From NCBI GenBank assembly GCA_022036555.1, contig CM039129.1, forward strand, positions 28,322,553 to 28,386,552: 64,000 nt of DNA, read 5' to 3'. The notes below the pieces were generated by a model that was not told the origin of the DNA, searched no databases, and was given only the letters and a program-made list of their open reading frames with translations. Position 1 is the stretch's first letter, and every line of letters begins with the position of its first letter. The stretch is from Microstegium vimineum. Lineage: Eukaryota > Streptophyta > Magnoliopsida > Poales > Poaceae. A program made the translations under genes and the position numbers. Below are positions 1-9,476 of this stretch, piece by piece.

Positions 1-1131
1 TGGTATCTTGTTTGTTCGACCAGGAAAAATCTGGAAGGGTCACTTTTGATATCACCAAGGCCGATAGGATGTTTGACCTATTGCTCCAAGAACGGAAAAT
101 TAAGTTGGCACCTAACCAGGTAATCCCATCGGCCAAAGAGCTCAAGAAAATCAGGTATTGCAAATGGCACAATGCAATTTCACACAATACCAATAACTGC
201 AAAGTCTTTAGGCAGCAGTTGCAGTCAGGAATTGAGCCTGGGTGGGTTAAGTTTGAAAATTACAAAGCCCAGAAACTGATGAAGATCAATCAGCACCCGT
301 TTCCCAATAATATGGTGGAGACCAGTGAAAAAACTAAAGTGCTGACATCGGAAGCTGCCAGGAAGAATGCGTCGGTAGATCTTGACCATCAAATAGCTGA
401 ACGTGATGTGAAGAAGTTTGCTGATGACAGAGAGGGCAAGAGGATTGCCGATGAAAGAAATAGCAAGAAACTTCATCGGCACGCACCATATGGCGTTGTA
501 ATCACGCACAGGCGATCACAACAAGATTAACGGCGATCGCAGGAGCAATATCAGCAGCAAGAAGAGGATGAAAGGCGCCAAGAGTGGCATCGGCATCAAG
601 ATCATTGGAGGTGCCCCTTCTTTATTCACTGTTGGGAAGAAGGCATCAAGCTACCCACTGCCGATGATTGCCCTGAATGCAACGGGTACTACTCTGCCGA
701 TCGGTTAGAAAAGAAGCCTCGTTTTGATGATCGGGCATCAGGCTGTTGCACGCCGATCAAAGGGAAGAAATCAGCGCATGATCGGCTGGGCGGCAAGCTC
801 AGTGCACACAACAGGCTTGGCAGACGTATTTGTCAAAAAGAGCTTGAGGAGACGGCAGATGCCAAGGTACCCGAAGAAGAAATTTTCTCCAGGGATCCAG
901 ACACAGGAGGCGGTGCAGATACAAGCAGTGAGAAAGCAGTACCAGCCTGTCTGGAAGACTAGGCTCCCTCGATGGTGCCCCAAGGGTCTGACGAAGACTC
1001 AGAAGAGGAGGATTCAGCGCGAACGCCGAGAAGATTTGTATCACGATGATAATCTTTCAAGAGGGAAATCTTCAGGCAAGCGATGAAGGCCAAAGCGTGA
1101 AGGTGGGGATCCATCGGTAGATATCAATATG
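1..1131 (+). pseudogene. gag: Tat-0 gag C-terminal remnant
   Basis: The translation matches the C-terminal half of the Tat-1 gag (minus strand, about 12090-10990) almost segment by segment. It includes the zinc-knuckle-like CX2HX4HX4C block (Cys-Lys-Trp-His, about 160-200) and the downstream Cys-rich block with CPFFIHC and CPEC (about 610-690). The first frame is open from the window edge to a TAA at 528-530, after which homology continues through further frame changes. Similarity stops abruptly near 1131, where Tat-1 would continue into the protease. What follows is 3' untranslated sequence, so pol was deleted here. It cannot make a functional product. Gag would normally form the virus-like particle that packages element RNA. 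Confidence 0.8.
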
Positions 1132-1361
1132 TTACGGATGACATGACCAGAGTCGATGACTTTGGGCGTTTTAGCTTGGGGCAGTATTTGATAAACCCTG
1201 GCATATCAATTTTTGCACTTGGGGGCATCGGTAAGCTAAACGTGAAGAGTTTGTCCACTGGCAGCAGCTACCGATGGATTTATTAGATGCAAAAGAAAGA
1301 GATAGCAGCAGAAGGAATTTCGGCGCATAAGACATCTTATACTCCGAAACTGGGGGGCATG
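1132..1361 (+). other. Tat-0 3' untranslated region with polypurine tract
   Basis: This is noncoding sequence between the gag deletion point and the LTR. It ends in a G-rich run (CTGGGGGGCAT, about 1350-1360) immediately before TGTTGACAC. That is where the plus-strand polypurine primer of an LTR retrotransposon should lie. No gene is visible. Confidence 0.65.
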
Positions 1362-2103
1362 TGTTGACACCGTTTTTTGGCACGTGTCAATATAATCTAA
1401 GGATTGTGCCGATCGGCAAGAAGCTGGTTTATGTTCCTTATCGGCATCGGGATATTATCGGTCAGACTGTCGATAGAGGCAAGAATGTTGCTGATGAAGA
1501 CAGACTCGTTGCCGATAGAGGCAGAAGGACTTGATAAAGGCAACAGTTAGCTTGCCGATGAGAAGTCAGTGTCGATAAAGACTGAAGGTTGTTGCCGATG
1601 AATGGTAGATGTTGCCGATGGAAGCAGAATGACGTGGCTGGCAGTTACCGATGAAGGAGTCTTGCCGATGAAAGATGACATGGCTAGCGTGAGCACGCGG
1701 TTGCCGATGACGTTAAAAGGAAATTGCGGATCGGAAGGATGTGTTAATAGAAAGTTTCATCGGGGAGGAGACATAAGGAAACTGGTGATTTTATACCAGT
1801 ATTGTTATAGGAGTTTGAGTCCGACTCTTGTAGGAGTCATTTTATTCCCTTAATAATAGTGGAGTCTGTTTAGAAAAAGACTGTTTCTGTTTGGGTCCGA
1901 CTCCTGCGCGAGTCAGTTGTTTCCTTAAAGTTAGGAGTTTTTGTTTAGGAAAGGTACGAGTCGTATCTATCTACAACTCCCTCTGCCGGAGTATAAATAG
2001 GTACCCAGGGGTGCTGTAAACAATCATATCCAAGCATATCAAACACATCTATTTTATCTTATTTACCTTTCTAGCAATTTACCTTTACCGCATTAGGTAT
2101 TAG
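1362..2103 (+). repeat. Tat-0 3' LTR, first part (U3 and start of R)
   Basis: The LTR opens with TGTTGACACC and contains a TATA box (TATAAATAG, 1992-2000). Its U3 carries about ten exact copies of TGCCGAT or ATCGGCA between 1407 and 1740, including a perfect 12-bp palindrome TGCCGATCGGCA at 1407-1418. The unit is cut at 2103 by the Tat-1 insertion and resumes at 14800. Confidence 0.85.
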
Positions 2104-3328
2104 TGTTGACACAAAAAGCGTCAGGATCTACGAACACCTCGGGCAATTACCCAAAGCTCGGTATTCCGGAGGCGTGCCAGTTGATTTGACCAGTTAATCG
2201 ACAAGGACGATAACTAGAACAAAACTGAACGAGACAACGGCGATGCGCCCAAATGTCAAAGCTCAGATTGATCAAAGATAACTAGAACAAGATCGAATCC
2301 AGACAACGGCGATGCGTCCGGATGCTGGGATTGGGGCTTGATCAGGATAACTAGAGCAGAGCTGAACGAGGCAACAGCGATGCGCCCGGATGCCAAGGCT
2401 CAGAGGTACTCCCACACGGAACTTGCAAGGATTTGACGAAGATCAAGCTGATGCAGCCCGTCGAAGCTTGAAGAACTCGTTGATAACTACAGCTAATGCA
2501 GTAAAAGGTAAATTGCGAAAAAAGTAGAATAAGAATAAAATTGGTTTGTTTGATATTGGATTTTTTTCCCGTAGCCCTCAGGCACGTATTTATATTCCCG
2601 CATGGAGAGTTGTACAAAGACACGACACGCATCCTTCTTAAAACAAACTCCTAACTCTAAGGAAACTGACTCGCGCCAGAGTCGGATCTAAAACAATAAT
2701 ATTATTTTCCTAAACAAACACACCTATTTTAAAGGAAAACAAACGACTCATGCAAGAGTCAGACTCAAACTGCTATAATAATACTGGTATAAAATCACCA
2801 GTTTCCTTATGTCTTCCTTTCGATGGAAACTTTCCATCGGCAGATCCCTTCAATCTGCGACTTCCTTCTTTGACCACCAGCAGCCTTCTACTGACGCCAA
2901 GCGCTAAGTCACTCTATCGGCACCTCATGCCCATCGGCATCGGTAATACTTCCCGATTGGCAACTTTATACCGATAACTATCCTCACCAACTTATCGGCA
3001 ATCGGCAACCACTCCATCAGCATCAGCTTCTCGTCGGCAATCGACATCCACTCTTCATCGGCCACTGGCAATGCCTCCTTATTGGTAATCGGCACACGCT
3101 TCATCGGCAATCGGCAATGTCTCTTCATCGGCAATCAGCATCAGCAAGACTTCACCAATTAACCTTTATCGGCAAAGATCATCCAGCCTCCATCGGCAGC
3201 GCACTTGGTCTTCCCATAGCATACTCCCATCGGCATTACTGGCTATGCTTTCCCGATGCCGATGGAAGACAGCTATCGACCAGTCAAGCCTTAGCTCATT
3301 TGACACGTGCTGAAAAATGGTGTCAACA
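2104..3328 (-). repeat. Tat-1 3' LTR (left copy)
   Basis: This 1225-bp LTR is bounded by TGTTGACAC and GTGTCAACA. In element orientation U3 is at the right end. It has a TATA box on the minus strand (TATTTATA at 2587-2594 on the plus strand), three tandem repeats of about 68 bp (2209-2404), and a dense heptamer array. Exact ATCGGCA or TGCCGAT copies start at 2836, 2916, 2933, 2994, 3001, 3088, 3103, 3110, 3127, 3168, 3192, 3229 and 3257. Just outside the LTR at 3329-3340 is the complement of a G-rich purine tract (CGGAGGGGCATG on the minus strand), the likely plus-strand primer. Confidence 0.93.
2209..2404. repeat. Three imperfect tandem repeats of about 68 bp in the Tat-1 LTR
   Basis: The units start with GATAACTAGA at 2209, 2277 and 2346. 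Each contains a GCGATGCG core about 35-40 bases further on. The right LTR also has three units, the Tat-0 LTR has two (about 14885-15010, reverse orientation), and the Tat-2 LTR has one (from 49259). Confidence 0.8.
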
Positions 3329-3486
3329 CATGCCCCTCCGTGTGTGGAACTTCAATTTAATAATAAAATCCCTCGACTGTAGCACAAACAGTTGCAGACC
3401 ACCTCGATTACCGCGCGTATCTACCGCGGGCCTCTCCACATTCCTGCACGGTGTGAAACGGAACCCCAAAATGCCCTGGGTAAGCT

Positions 3487-3494
3487 TATAAAAG
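3487..3494 (+). promoter_or_regulatory. TATA box of the Tat-1 antisense gene
   Basis: TATAAAAG lies 163 bp upstream of the antisense-gene ATG (3650) and outside the LTR. The second copy has TATAAAG at 50184-50190, 137 bp before its ATG, in the same AAGC(C/T)TATAAA context. Conservation between the copies supports a real core promoter. The start site is inferred to be about 30 bp downstream. Confidence 0.6.
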
Positions 3495-3676
3495 TTACCA
3501 GGATCCACACTATTTTTTACCCCGAGTTCACTTTCACTTTCACCTCCTGGCTTTTGTCTTCAACCTCCAACCGCTCTGAAGAACACGAGCTCGAGCAATA
3601 GTATTTCTCCGCAATCCAAGGACGAACCGCAAGCACTCCTCTGACTCTAATGGCGATCCAGGTCAACATTCCAAAG

Positions 3677-3789
3677 GTAAGGCTTATTCTCCGCCTAATC
3701 CAACCTCCCGCTAGTTCTTTTCCTCGCACAAATCTGGATTTACCCCCATTCTTTTTCTGATTCGTCCCATTCCTTTCTTCGAACCCTAG
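3677..3789 (+). other. Intron 1 of the Tat-1 antisense gene
   Basis: This is a 113-bp GTAAGG...CCCTAG interval, pyrimidine-rich before the acceptor. Removing it joins a 9-codon first exon in phase to the PMD exon. Tat-2 has the matching intron at 50348-50446. Confidence 0.8.
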
Positions 3790-5228
3790 GAACTGTACAA
3801 CAAGATAGTGATCCCACTTGCTGATTCCAACCTAAGCTGCTTAGGCCCCATGGGCAATCCAGACCCTACCTTCATCATCAATGCAGAAACCAACCGGGTA
3901 CCATTCAGATCCGAGTGTTTTGGTCTAGGACTGTGGAAGGATGCCTTCCGCTCATGGCCCAAGCCCACCAAGGGGTGGAAGAATTGGTACCTTAGGGTAG
4001 TCAGATCACAGCAGGTGTACTGGCAAGAACGCAGCCTGGACCATTGTATCAGGCTTTCAATTGCCGATATGGAAAAGAATGAGAACCTGATGATGGCAGC
4101 CTCATACTTCTGGTCCGACAGCATGAATGCCTTCCTCTTCAGGCATGGACCAGCCACCCCAACCCTTGCCGATGTCCATATGTTGACCGGCTTAGACATC
4201 ACTTCTACCGACACCTTCACTCTTTTCAATAGAAAAGCCGAGTACAAGGTGAATACCCGGAACATCGGCGGTTGGATGGGTTACATCAACGAGAACCAGA
4301 AAATCAGATTGGTAAACCAACGGGAGCACGCCATTTTCCTGAACATGTGGTTGGAGAAGTTTGTCTTCTGCGGCAAAACCGTCGGCCCGACCACCATGCA
4401 CCTTCTAGCGGCTGAGCTACTTGCCGATGGAACAAGGCTTCCCTTAGGCAGGTACCTTCTTGGATCAGTATACCGATTGCTACATCAAGTATCCCAAAAG
4501 CTACTGCTAAGAGAACCCATCGGCAACCTTGGGGGCCCCTGGTGGTTTGTCAATCTGTGGTTGAATGCACACATGCACAGGGCCCTCCAGTTTGATCTGT
4601 TTGCCCAACAATTCCCAAGGGACATATCGGAAGATTACCGATATGGGGACGATGAATCGGCAACTCGCCCTCCACTTAATTTTGGAGAGGCTATCATAGT
4701 GCTGCCAGGTACCGATGCCGATGCAGAGCACTTCGGCTACTTCTTCCAGAAAGTTCTACAACGGACTCCCCTCCACAGAACAGACCTGGTGGCCATACAT
4801 CGATGAACACAATCAGTTCCCGCTGCTGTTCAACTTGACCGATGGGAACCTGCCAGAGAACCAGGCAATCATGAAGGCCAGCATCACTCCCCGAGCCATT
4901 TCGGTAAATATCTTCGGATCTGGGAAGAGAATGCCCATCGGCAGCAGCGAGACAACTGGCCTTTGGCCAATTGCCGATCAAACTCTGTTATTCCAGAGTA
5001 GTAAGGCCCAAGCAGACAATTTCCAGTATTCTAGACTGGAACAAAGTAGTCAATCTCCCTCCTGATGTTGATATAGCAGACATCGACTTGTCCTTCTGGT
5101 CGCCAACTTCCTTTATCACGAATGAGTACAAGTCTTGGTGGCAAGAGTGGAGGTGCCAGCTGTTTTCCAAGTCATCACATTACTATCGGCACCTGATTGA
5201 CGCCGACCACATCATCCCTGATGACGCA

Positions 5229-5302
5229 GTAAGTCCTCTATCCGATGCATTCTTTATTACTTCACTTTCGTCATCGGCACTTAACCCCTTTACGCTTGAC
5301 AG
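5229..5302 (+). other. Intron 2 of the Tat-1 antisense gene
   Basis: This is a 74-bp GTAAGT...TTGACAG intron in phase 0 after a ...PDDA coding end. It contains one exact ATCGGCA (5273-5279). The Tat-2 equivalent (51900-51968) has its donor changed from GT to AT. Confidence 0.78.
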
Positions 5303-5494
5303 GCCGATGATCCGATCCCCACAACGAGCAACAGTGGCAGGCCCTTCAATCTTCGGATAATGGGCCCCATATCCATCATCGGCACCAAAGCTCCGACGCT
5401 GGCTGCCTTCACGCCTCAACAGGTACCTACGCCGACACCTACAAAAACCAAGGCTACATCGGCCGCTGCTGCTGCCCTGACGCGGGTTTATGCA

Positions 5495-5576
5495 GTAAAC
5501 TCATCTTTGCCCGTACCGATTACATATTGTTTCATCGGCAACATTTTATTTTCTATAACTTGCTTTGTATTTTCAG
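5495..5576 (+). other. Intron 3 of the Tat-1 antisense gene
   Basis: This is an 82-bp GTAAAC...TTTCAG intron in phase 0. It has exactly the length of the Tat-2 equivalent (52176-52257). An exact ATCGGCA lies at 5534-5540. Confidence 0.78.
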
Positions 5577-6191
5577 GCACTATGGTCATCGGCATCTTCT
5601 TCCAGCAGATAAGCACCTTCCAGCCCAGCTGCCGATGCCCCCCGGTCTTTGTCCAAGCGGGTTGGTTCCCCTGCTGCTGCACCAACGAAAAAGAGGCGCC
5701 TGAGGCTGGATTCTCCTTCGCCATCGGCTCCAACCGCACCATCAACTGCCGATGCACCACCAGCAAGACTGCCTCTGGTTCCAGTCGCACAACCAACTGC
5801 CGGCGGGTCATCTGCAGATCCTTTATCAGCTCCGGTCTCGGATCAACCGATGGACGACGTCCCCGATCAGGAGACAGCAGCTGCTGCGATAACCGAAGCG
5901 GCATCGGCATCAGTACCATCGGCTGGACCCCCCAATGAAGAGACAACACCCGCCGTAGCAGCAGAGGTAGCATCGGCATCGGCACCGTCAGCTGAGGTTC
6001 CCGATGAAAGAGCAGCATCGCCGCCATGCGAACCAGCCGCCACGTCGGAAGCAACGCCGATAATAACACCACCAGCACCGGTGGCATCGACTGCTTCTCC
6101 AGCCCAATCATCGGCATCTGCGGCCGATGTCCAATATGAAGCCGGACCATCCAGCATACCAAGTCCTAGGCAGGAGATCCGCTTCAAGACG

Positions 6192-6260
6192 GTAAGTCAA
6201 TCACCCTAAAGTTCATATTATAATCTTACAATCGGCATATTTTAACTCCTCTGTTTTCAG
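6192..6260 (+). other. Intron 4 of the Tat-1 antisense gene
   Basis: This is a 69-bp GTAAGT...TTTCAG intron in phase 0. It lies between KT-coding and AQDSP-coding sequence, as in Tat-2 (52768-52843). An exact ATCGGCA lies at 6231-6237. Confidence 0.8.
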
Positions 6261-7071
6261 GCTCAGGACTCTCCGGACAGTCTCTTCTCCTATAGCTTGA
6301 ATCCTCAGAATGAAGACGAACGCCAAGGCCTCATCCAAGCAGACAGTCTGTTCTCTTTTGCGGTCGATATCCCCGATGACGACGAAGAGGAGAGTTCGGT
6401 CCCAACCTTATCGGCAGAGATCAAATCCAAGCTGGAAGAGTTGCTTTCCTTGCTGCTACAAGATACGTCCCAGCTCATTCAGGACTCATCGGCAGCAAGG
6501 ATCGTTTTCAAGGATATCCAAGGCCATCTCCCTGTTGATATGGCAGAAGTCCCTCTCCCAGCAACCTTCCTCGACATCAAACAGATCCAGTATCAGAGGC
6601 TTTTGCGTCGCATTGCCGATAGGGCCACCCAAGCCAAGAGCGAGGAAGAGCAGAAGTCTCCATAAACAGCCTCGACCAAGAAGTCCTTCAGTTATCGGCA
6701 AAGAAAGAAGAATTATTAGCCGAATTACAAAAGGTTGAGGAGGCCTTGACCGCAGCCAACCAGAAGAAAACCCAACTATCCGATTCCATCAGGGTTCTGC
6801 GGCAAGAAAGGGACCAGAACGCTCGACAAGCCATCCTGTGGAAAAAGAAGATCAAACCGGTCAAGGGCTCCGCTGACGCCGATGCCAAAGAGATGGATGA
6901 GATAGAGCAAATTCGCCTGCGTGCGATATCAGCCATCCACTCTTTGTTGTAATCTGTTCGTAGTATCGGCAAATGTAACTCTAACACTTTGATTTTGGCT
7001 CTTGTAATATAATGTTTATACGCTTTTACCGATGTATTATAATTTCTCTTTCATCGGCATTCGACTGAGCA

Positions 7072-8628
7072 CTATGCATCTACCCATATGCTAGGGTAAT
7101 ACCTTTTTAAGTATTTGTCGTTGATCGCTCTAGAGAATGCAACTCATTCGAGAGTTTCCAAAATGTAAGCATTACCAGGAGCAGACTGCTTTACCTGATA
7201 AGGACCCTCCCAATTAGTGGACCACTTTCCAAATTTAGAGCTCTTAGTCCCGATCGGTAAAATCAACTTCCAAACTAAATCACCATCGGCAAACTCCTTC
7301 GCCTTTACTTTCTTGTCATACCATCTGGCAACCCTCTTCTTATTCTCTTCAATTCTAATTAATGCCCTCAACCGATGACCTTCTAAGTCCTCTAAATCAT
7401 CTTTCATCAGAGTAATATAATCATCGGTCGTCAATTGATCCTGAAAAGATAATCGCCTAGAACCAGTCTTAACTTCCCAAGGCAGGACAGCATCATGTCC
7501 ATAAACTAACTGATACGGTGAGACCTTGGTTGCACCATGACAAGCCATCCGATACGACCACAGGGCTTCGTTTAACACCACATGCCACCTTCTAGGCTTT
7601 TCTTCAATCTTGCGCTTTATAAGCTTAATGACTCCTTTATTAGTCGCTTCAGCTTGACCATTAGCTTGAGCATAATAAGGAGAAGAGTTTAAAACCTTGA
7701 AACCCATGATAGCAACAAACTCATCAAACTCTCCCGATGTGAACATGGTTCCCTGATCGGTAGTAATAGTCTGAGGAATACCAAATCGGTAAACAATGTG
7801 CTCTTTAATGAAATCCACCATGTTTGCCGATGTCACCTTCTTCAAAGGAATTGCCTCAACCCATTTGGTGAAGTAATCGGTAGCAACAAGTATAAACTTA
7901 TGTCCTTTACTCGACGGCGGATAAATCTGGCCGATGAGATCAATAGCCCATCCTCTGAACGACCAAGGCTTGATTATAGGATTCATCGCCGATGCAGGCG
8001 CCCTTTGCACATTACCAAACTTCTGACAGTCCTGGCACCCTTTGAAATAGTTGAAGCAATCTTCAAGGATTGTCGGCCAATAATATCCATTCCGCCTAAT
8101 CATCCACTTCATTTTGAATGCCGATTGATGCGCTCCACATACACCTTCATGGATCTCACCCATCAACTCTTTCGATTCCTCTTTCCCGAGACATCTAAGC
8201 AAAACTCCATCAATCGTCCGATAATACAACTCATTGTCGAGGAGCACATACTTAGTAGCTTGGAACCTTAGACGCCTTTCAACTTTCCTAGATGGATTCC
8301 TCAAGTAATCGGCAATCTCCTTTTTCCAGTCATCGGCAACTGTTACCGATGTCGTGACTTCTTGAATCGGTTGATATCCTGAGGCATTCTGTGCTAACCG
8401 ATTGGCCTCTTCATTATGCACCCTTGGAATGTGCTCAAGGAGATACTCTTTGAACTCCCTTAACAACTGCAAACACCGTTCATGGGCAGCAATCAAAACT
8501 TCACTTCGGCACTCATATGTCCCGATCAATTGGTTAATTACCAACATAGAATCACCGAAGATTTCAACAGCATCAGCACGCACTTCCCTGAGTAATTCCA
8601 ACCCCTTAAGTAAAGTCTGGTATTCAGC
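7072..8628 (-). pseudogene. pol: Tat-1 pol: aRNH C-terminal part and integrase
   Basis: The reading frame runs from the C-terminal half of the archaeal-type RNase H (GDSMLVINQ near 8550, HNEEAN near 8410) into a complete integrase. The integrase has a zinc-binding start with GVCGAHQ and CQDCQK. The catalytic triad follows as D in AIDLIG, D in TTDQG and E in NGQAEATNK. The chromodomain-free C-terminus has NWEGPYQVK. Integrase joins element cDNA to the chromosome. A TGA at 7144-7146 truncates the last 23 codons compared with Tat-2, where the frame continues. The natural end is the TAG at 7072-7074. Except for that stop the catalytic region is fully open, making this the best preserved coding segment of Tat-1. 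Confidence 0.88.
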
Positions 8629-9476
8629 CTAATTGTTTGTTGAAGTAGCAACAATCGGCAACGAGATCTCATACTTCTGTCCTCGGGGCGAAATCAAGAG
8701 AATACCGATACCTGCTCCATCCTTGCACATAGACCCATCAAAGAATAAAGCCCAAGGAGCAATCTCAACAAAGCTCACCATATTGCAATGTTGAGTAACA
8801 AAATCGGCCATTACCTGACCCTTAACGGCCTTAGCCGATTCATACCTCAGGTCAAACTCCGACAATGCCAAAATCCACTTACCGATCCGTCCACTCAAAA
8901 TCGGCATTGACAGCATGTACTTGACCACATCATCTTTGCAGATAACAGTGCATTCAGCCGACAGTAAATAATGCCTCAATTTAATGCAAGAGAAATATAA
9001 ACATAAGCACAATCTCTCTAGGCCGAATACCTAGTTTCGGCCTCCACCAACCTTCTACTCAGGTAATATATCACACGTTCCTTCCCTTCAAACTCTTGAA
9101 TTAAGGCCGATCCGATAACACCGTCATCGGCAGACAAATATAACCTGAAAGGCTTCCCGTGTTGAGGTGGAACCAAGACTGGAGGATTCATCAAGTATTT
9201 CTTAATCTCCTCTAAGGCTGACTGCTGCTCTTCTTCCCATATAAACTCTTGATCGGCTTTCAACTTTAACAGGGGGCTAAAGGATTTAATCTTACCAGAT
9301 AGATTGGATATAAACCTTATGATGAAATTAATCTTGCCGATCAAGGACTGCAACTCAGTCTTGTTCGTAGGAGCAACTACCTTGTTAATTGCATCGATAG
9401 ACTTTCTACCGATTTCAATGCCTCTCTGATGCACCATGAAACCAGAAACTGCTCTGCCGATACGCCAAATGCACAC
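8629..9476 (-). pseudogene. pol: Tat-1 pol: RNase H and start of the archaeal-type RNase H (aRNH)
   Basis: The first part (9476-9018) covers the RT thumb/connection and the Ty3-type RNase H: QSLIGKINFIIRF, LYLSADDGVIGSALIQE, VIYYLSRRLVEAETRYS. After a stop and frame change near 9015, the second part (9012-8629) finishes that RNase H and enters a second one, whose first catalytic Asp is in LFFDGSMCKDGAG. A TAA just before AEYQTLLKGLE (about 8630) separates it from the next frame. Two tandem RNase H domains are an established hallmark of the Tat clade. RNase H removes the RNA template during reverse transcription. Confidence 0.85.

Larger units (their letters stand above)
1..2103 (+). mobile_element. 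Tat-0: 3' end of a plus-strand Tat-lineage Ty3/gypsy element (interrupted)
   Basis: This is the right-hand part of a Tat element whose body lies left of the window. It comprises a gag remnant (1 to about 1131), a short 3' untranslated stretch with a purine tract, and a 3' LTR that starts at 1362. The LTR stops at 2103 because Tat-1 is inserted there, and it resumes at 14800-15113. Direct evidence is the identical ATTAG on both sides of Tat-1 (2099-2103 and 14795-14799) and the fact that the two LTR halves together give a TGTTGACAC...GTGTCAACA unit of about 1056 bp. Pol and the antisense gene are missing, so the element is an internal-deletion derivative. The base just after the LTR (15114) is Copia-C sequence, so Tat-0 inserted into a Copia-C LTR. 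Confidence 0.85.
3650..6952 (+). pseudogene. Antisense five-exon PMD-like gene of Tat-1
   Basis: The gene lies on the strand opposite gag-pol, tail to tail with pol (the stop codons are about 120 bp apart). Exons are 3650-3676, 3790-5228, 5303-5494, 5577-6191 and 6261-6952, with all four GT-AG introns in phase 0. Exon 2 encodes a domain resembling the aminotransferase-like plant mobile domain: FRSWPKPTKGW, then ASYFWSDSMNAFLFRHGPAT, then DVHMLTGLD and GGPWWFVNLWLNAHM. Exons 3-4 encode a low-complexity Ala/Pro/Ser/Thr linker with a KKRRLRL basic patch. Exon 5 encodes an acidic DDDEEE patch and a Gln/Lys/Glu-rich coiled coil. Breaks are two frameshifts in exon 2 (near 4755 and 5000), an in-frame TAA at 5610-5612 in exon 4 and one frameshift near 6655. 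PMD proteins occur in hosts (MAIN/MAIL1) and in transposons. The function here is unknown. The start was chosen because both copies share MAI and a 27-nt first exon. Confidence 0.8.

Noticed and set aside
2836..3263. Possible CRISPR-like or satellite array
   Set aside because: The repeated unit is only 7 bp with irregular spacing and no conserved spacers. It is a dispersed motif in a plant LTR.
5488..6162. 224-codon minus-strand frame, Met/Leu/Arg/Pro-rich
   Set aside because: It is the shadow of the Ala/Pro/Ser-coding exon 4 on the plus strand. It spans an intron and is not conserved as a frame in Tat-2.
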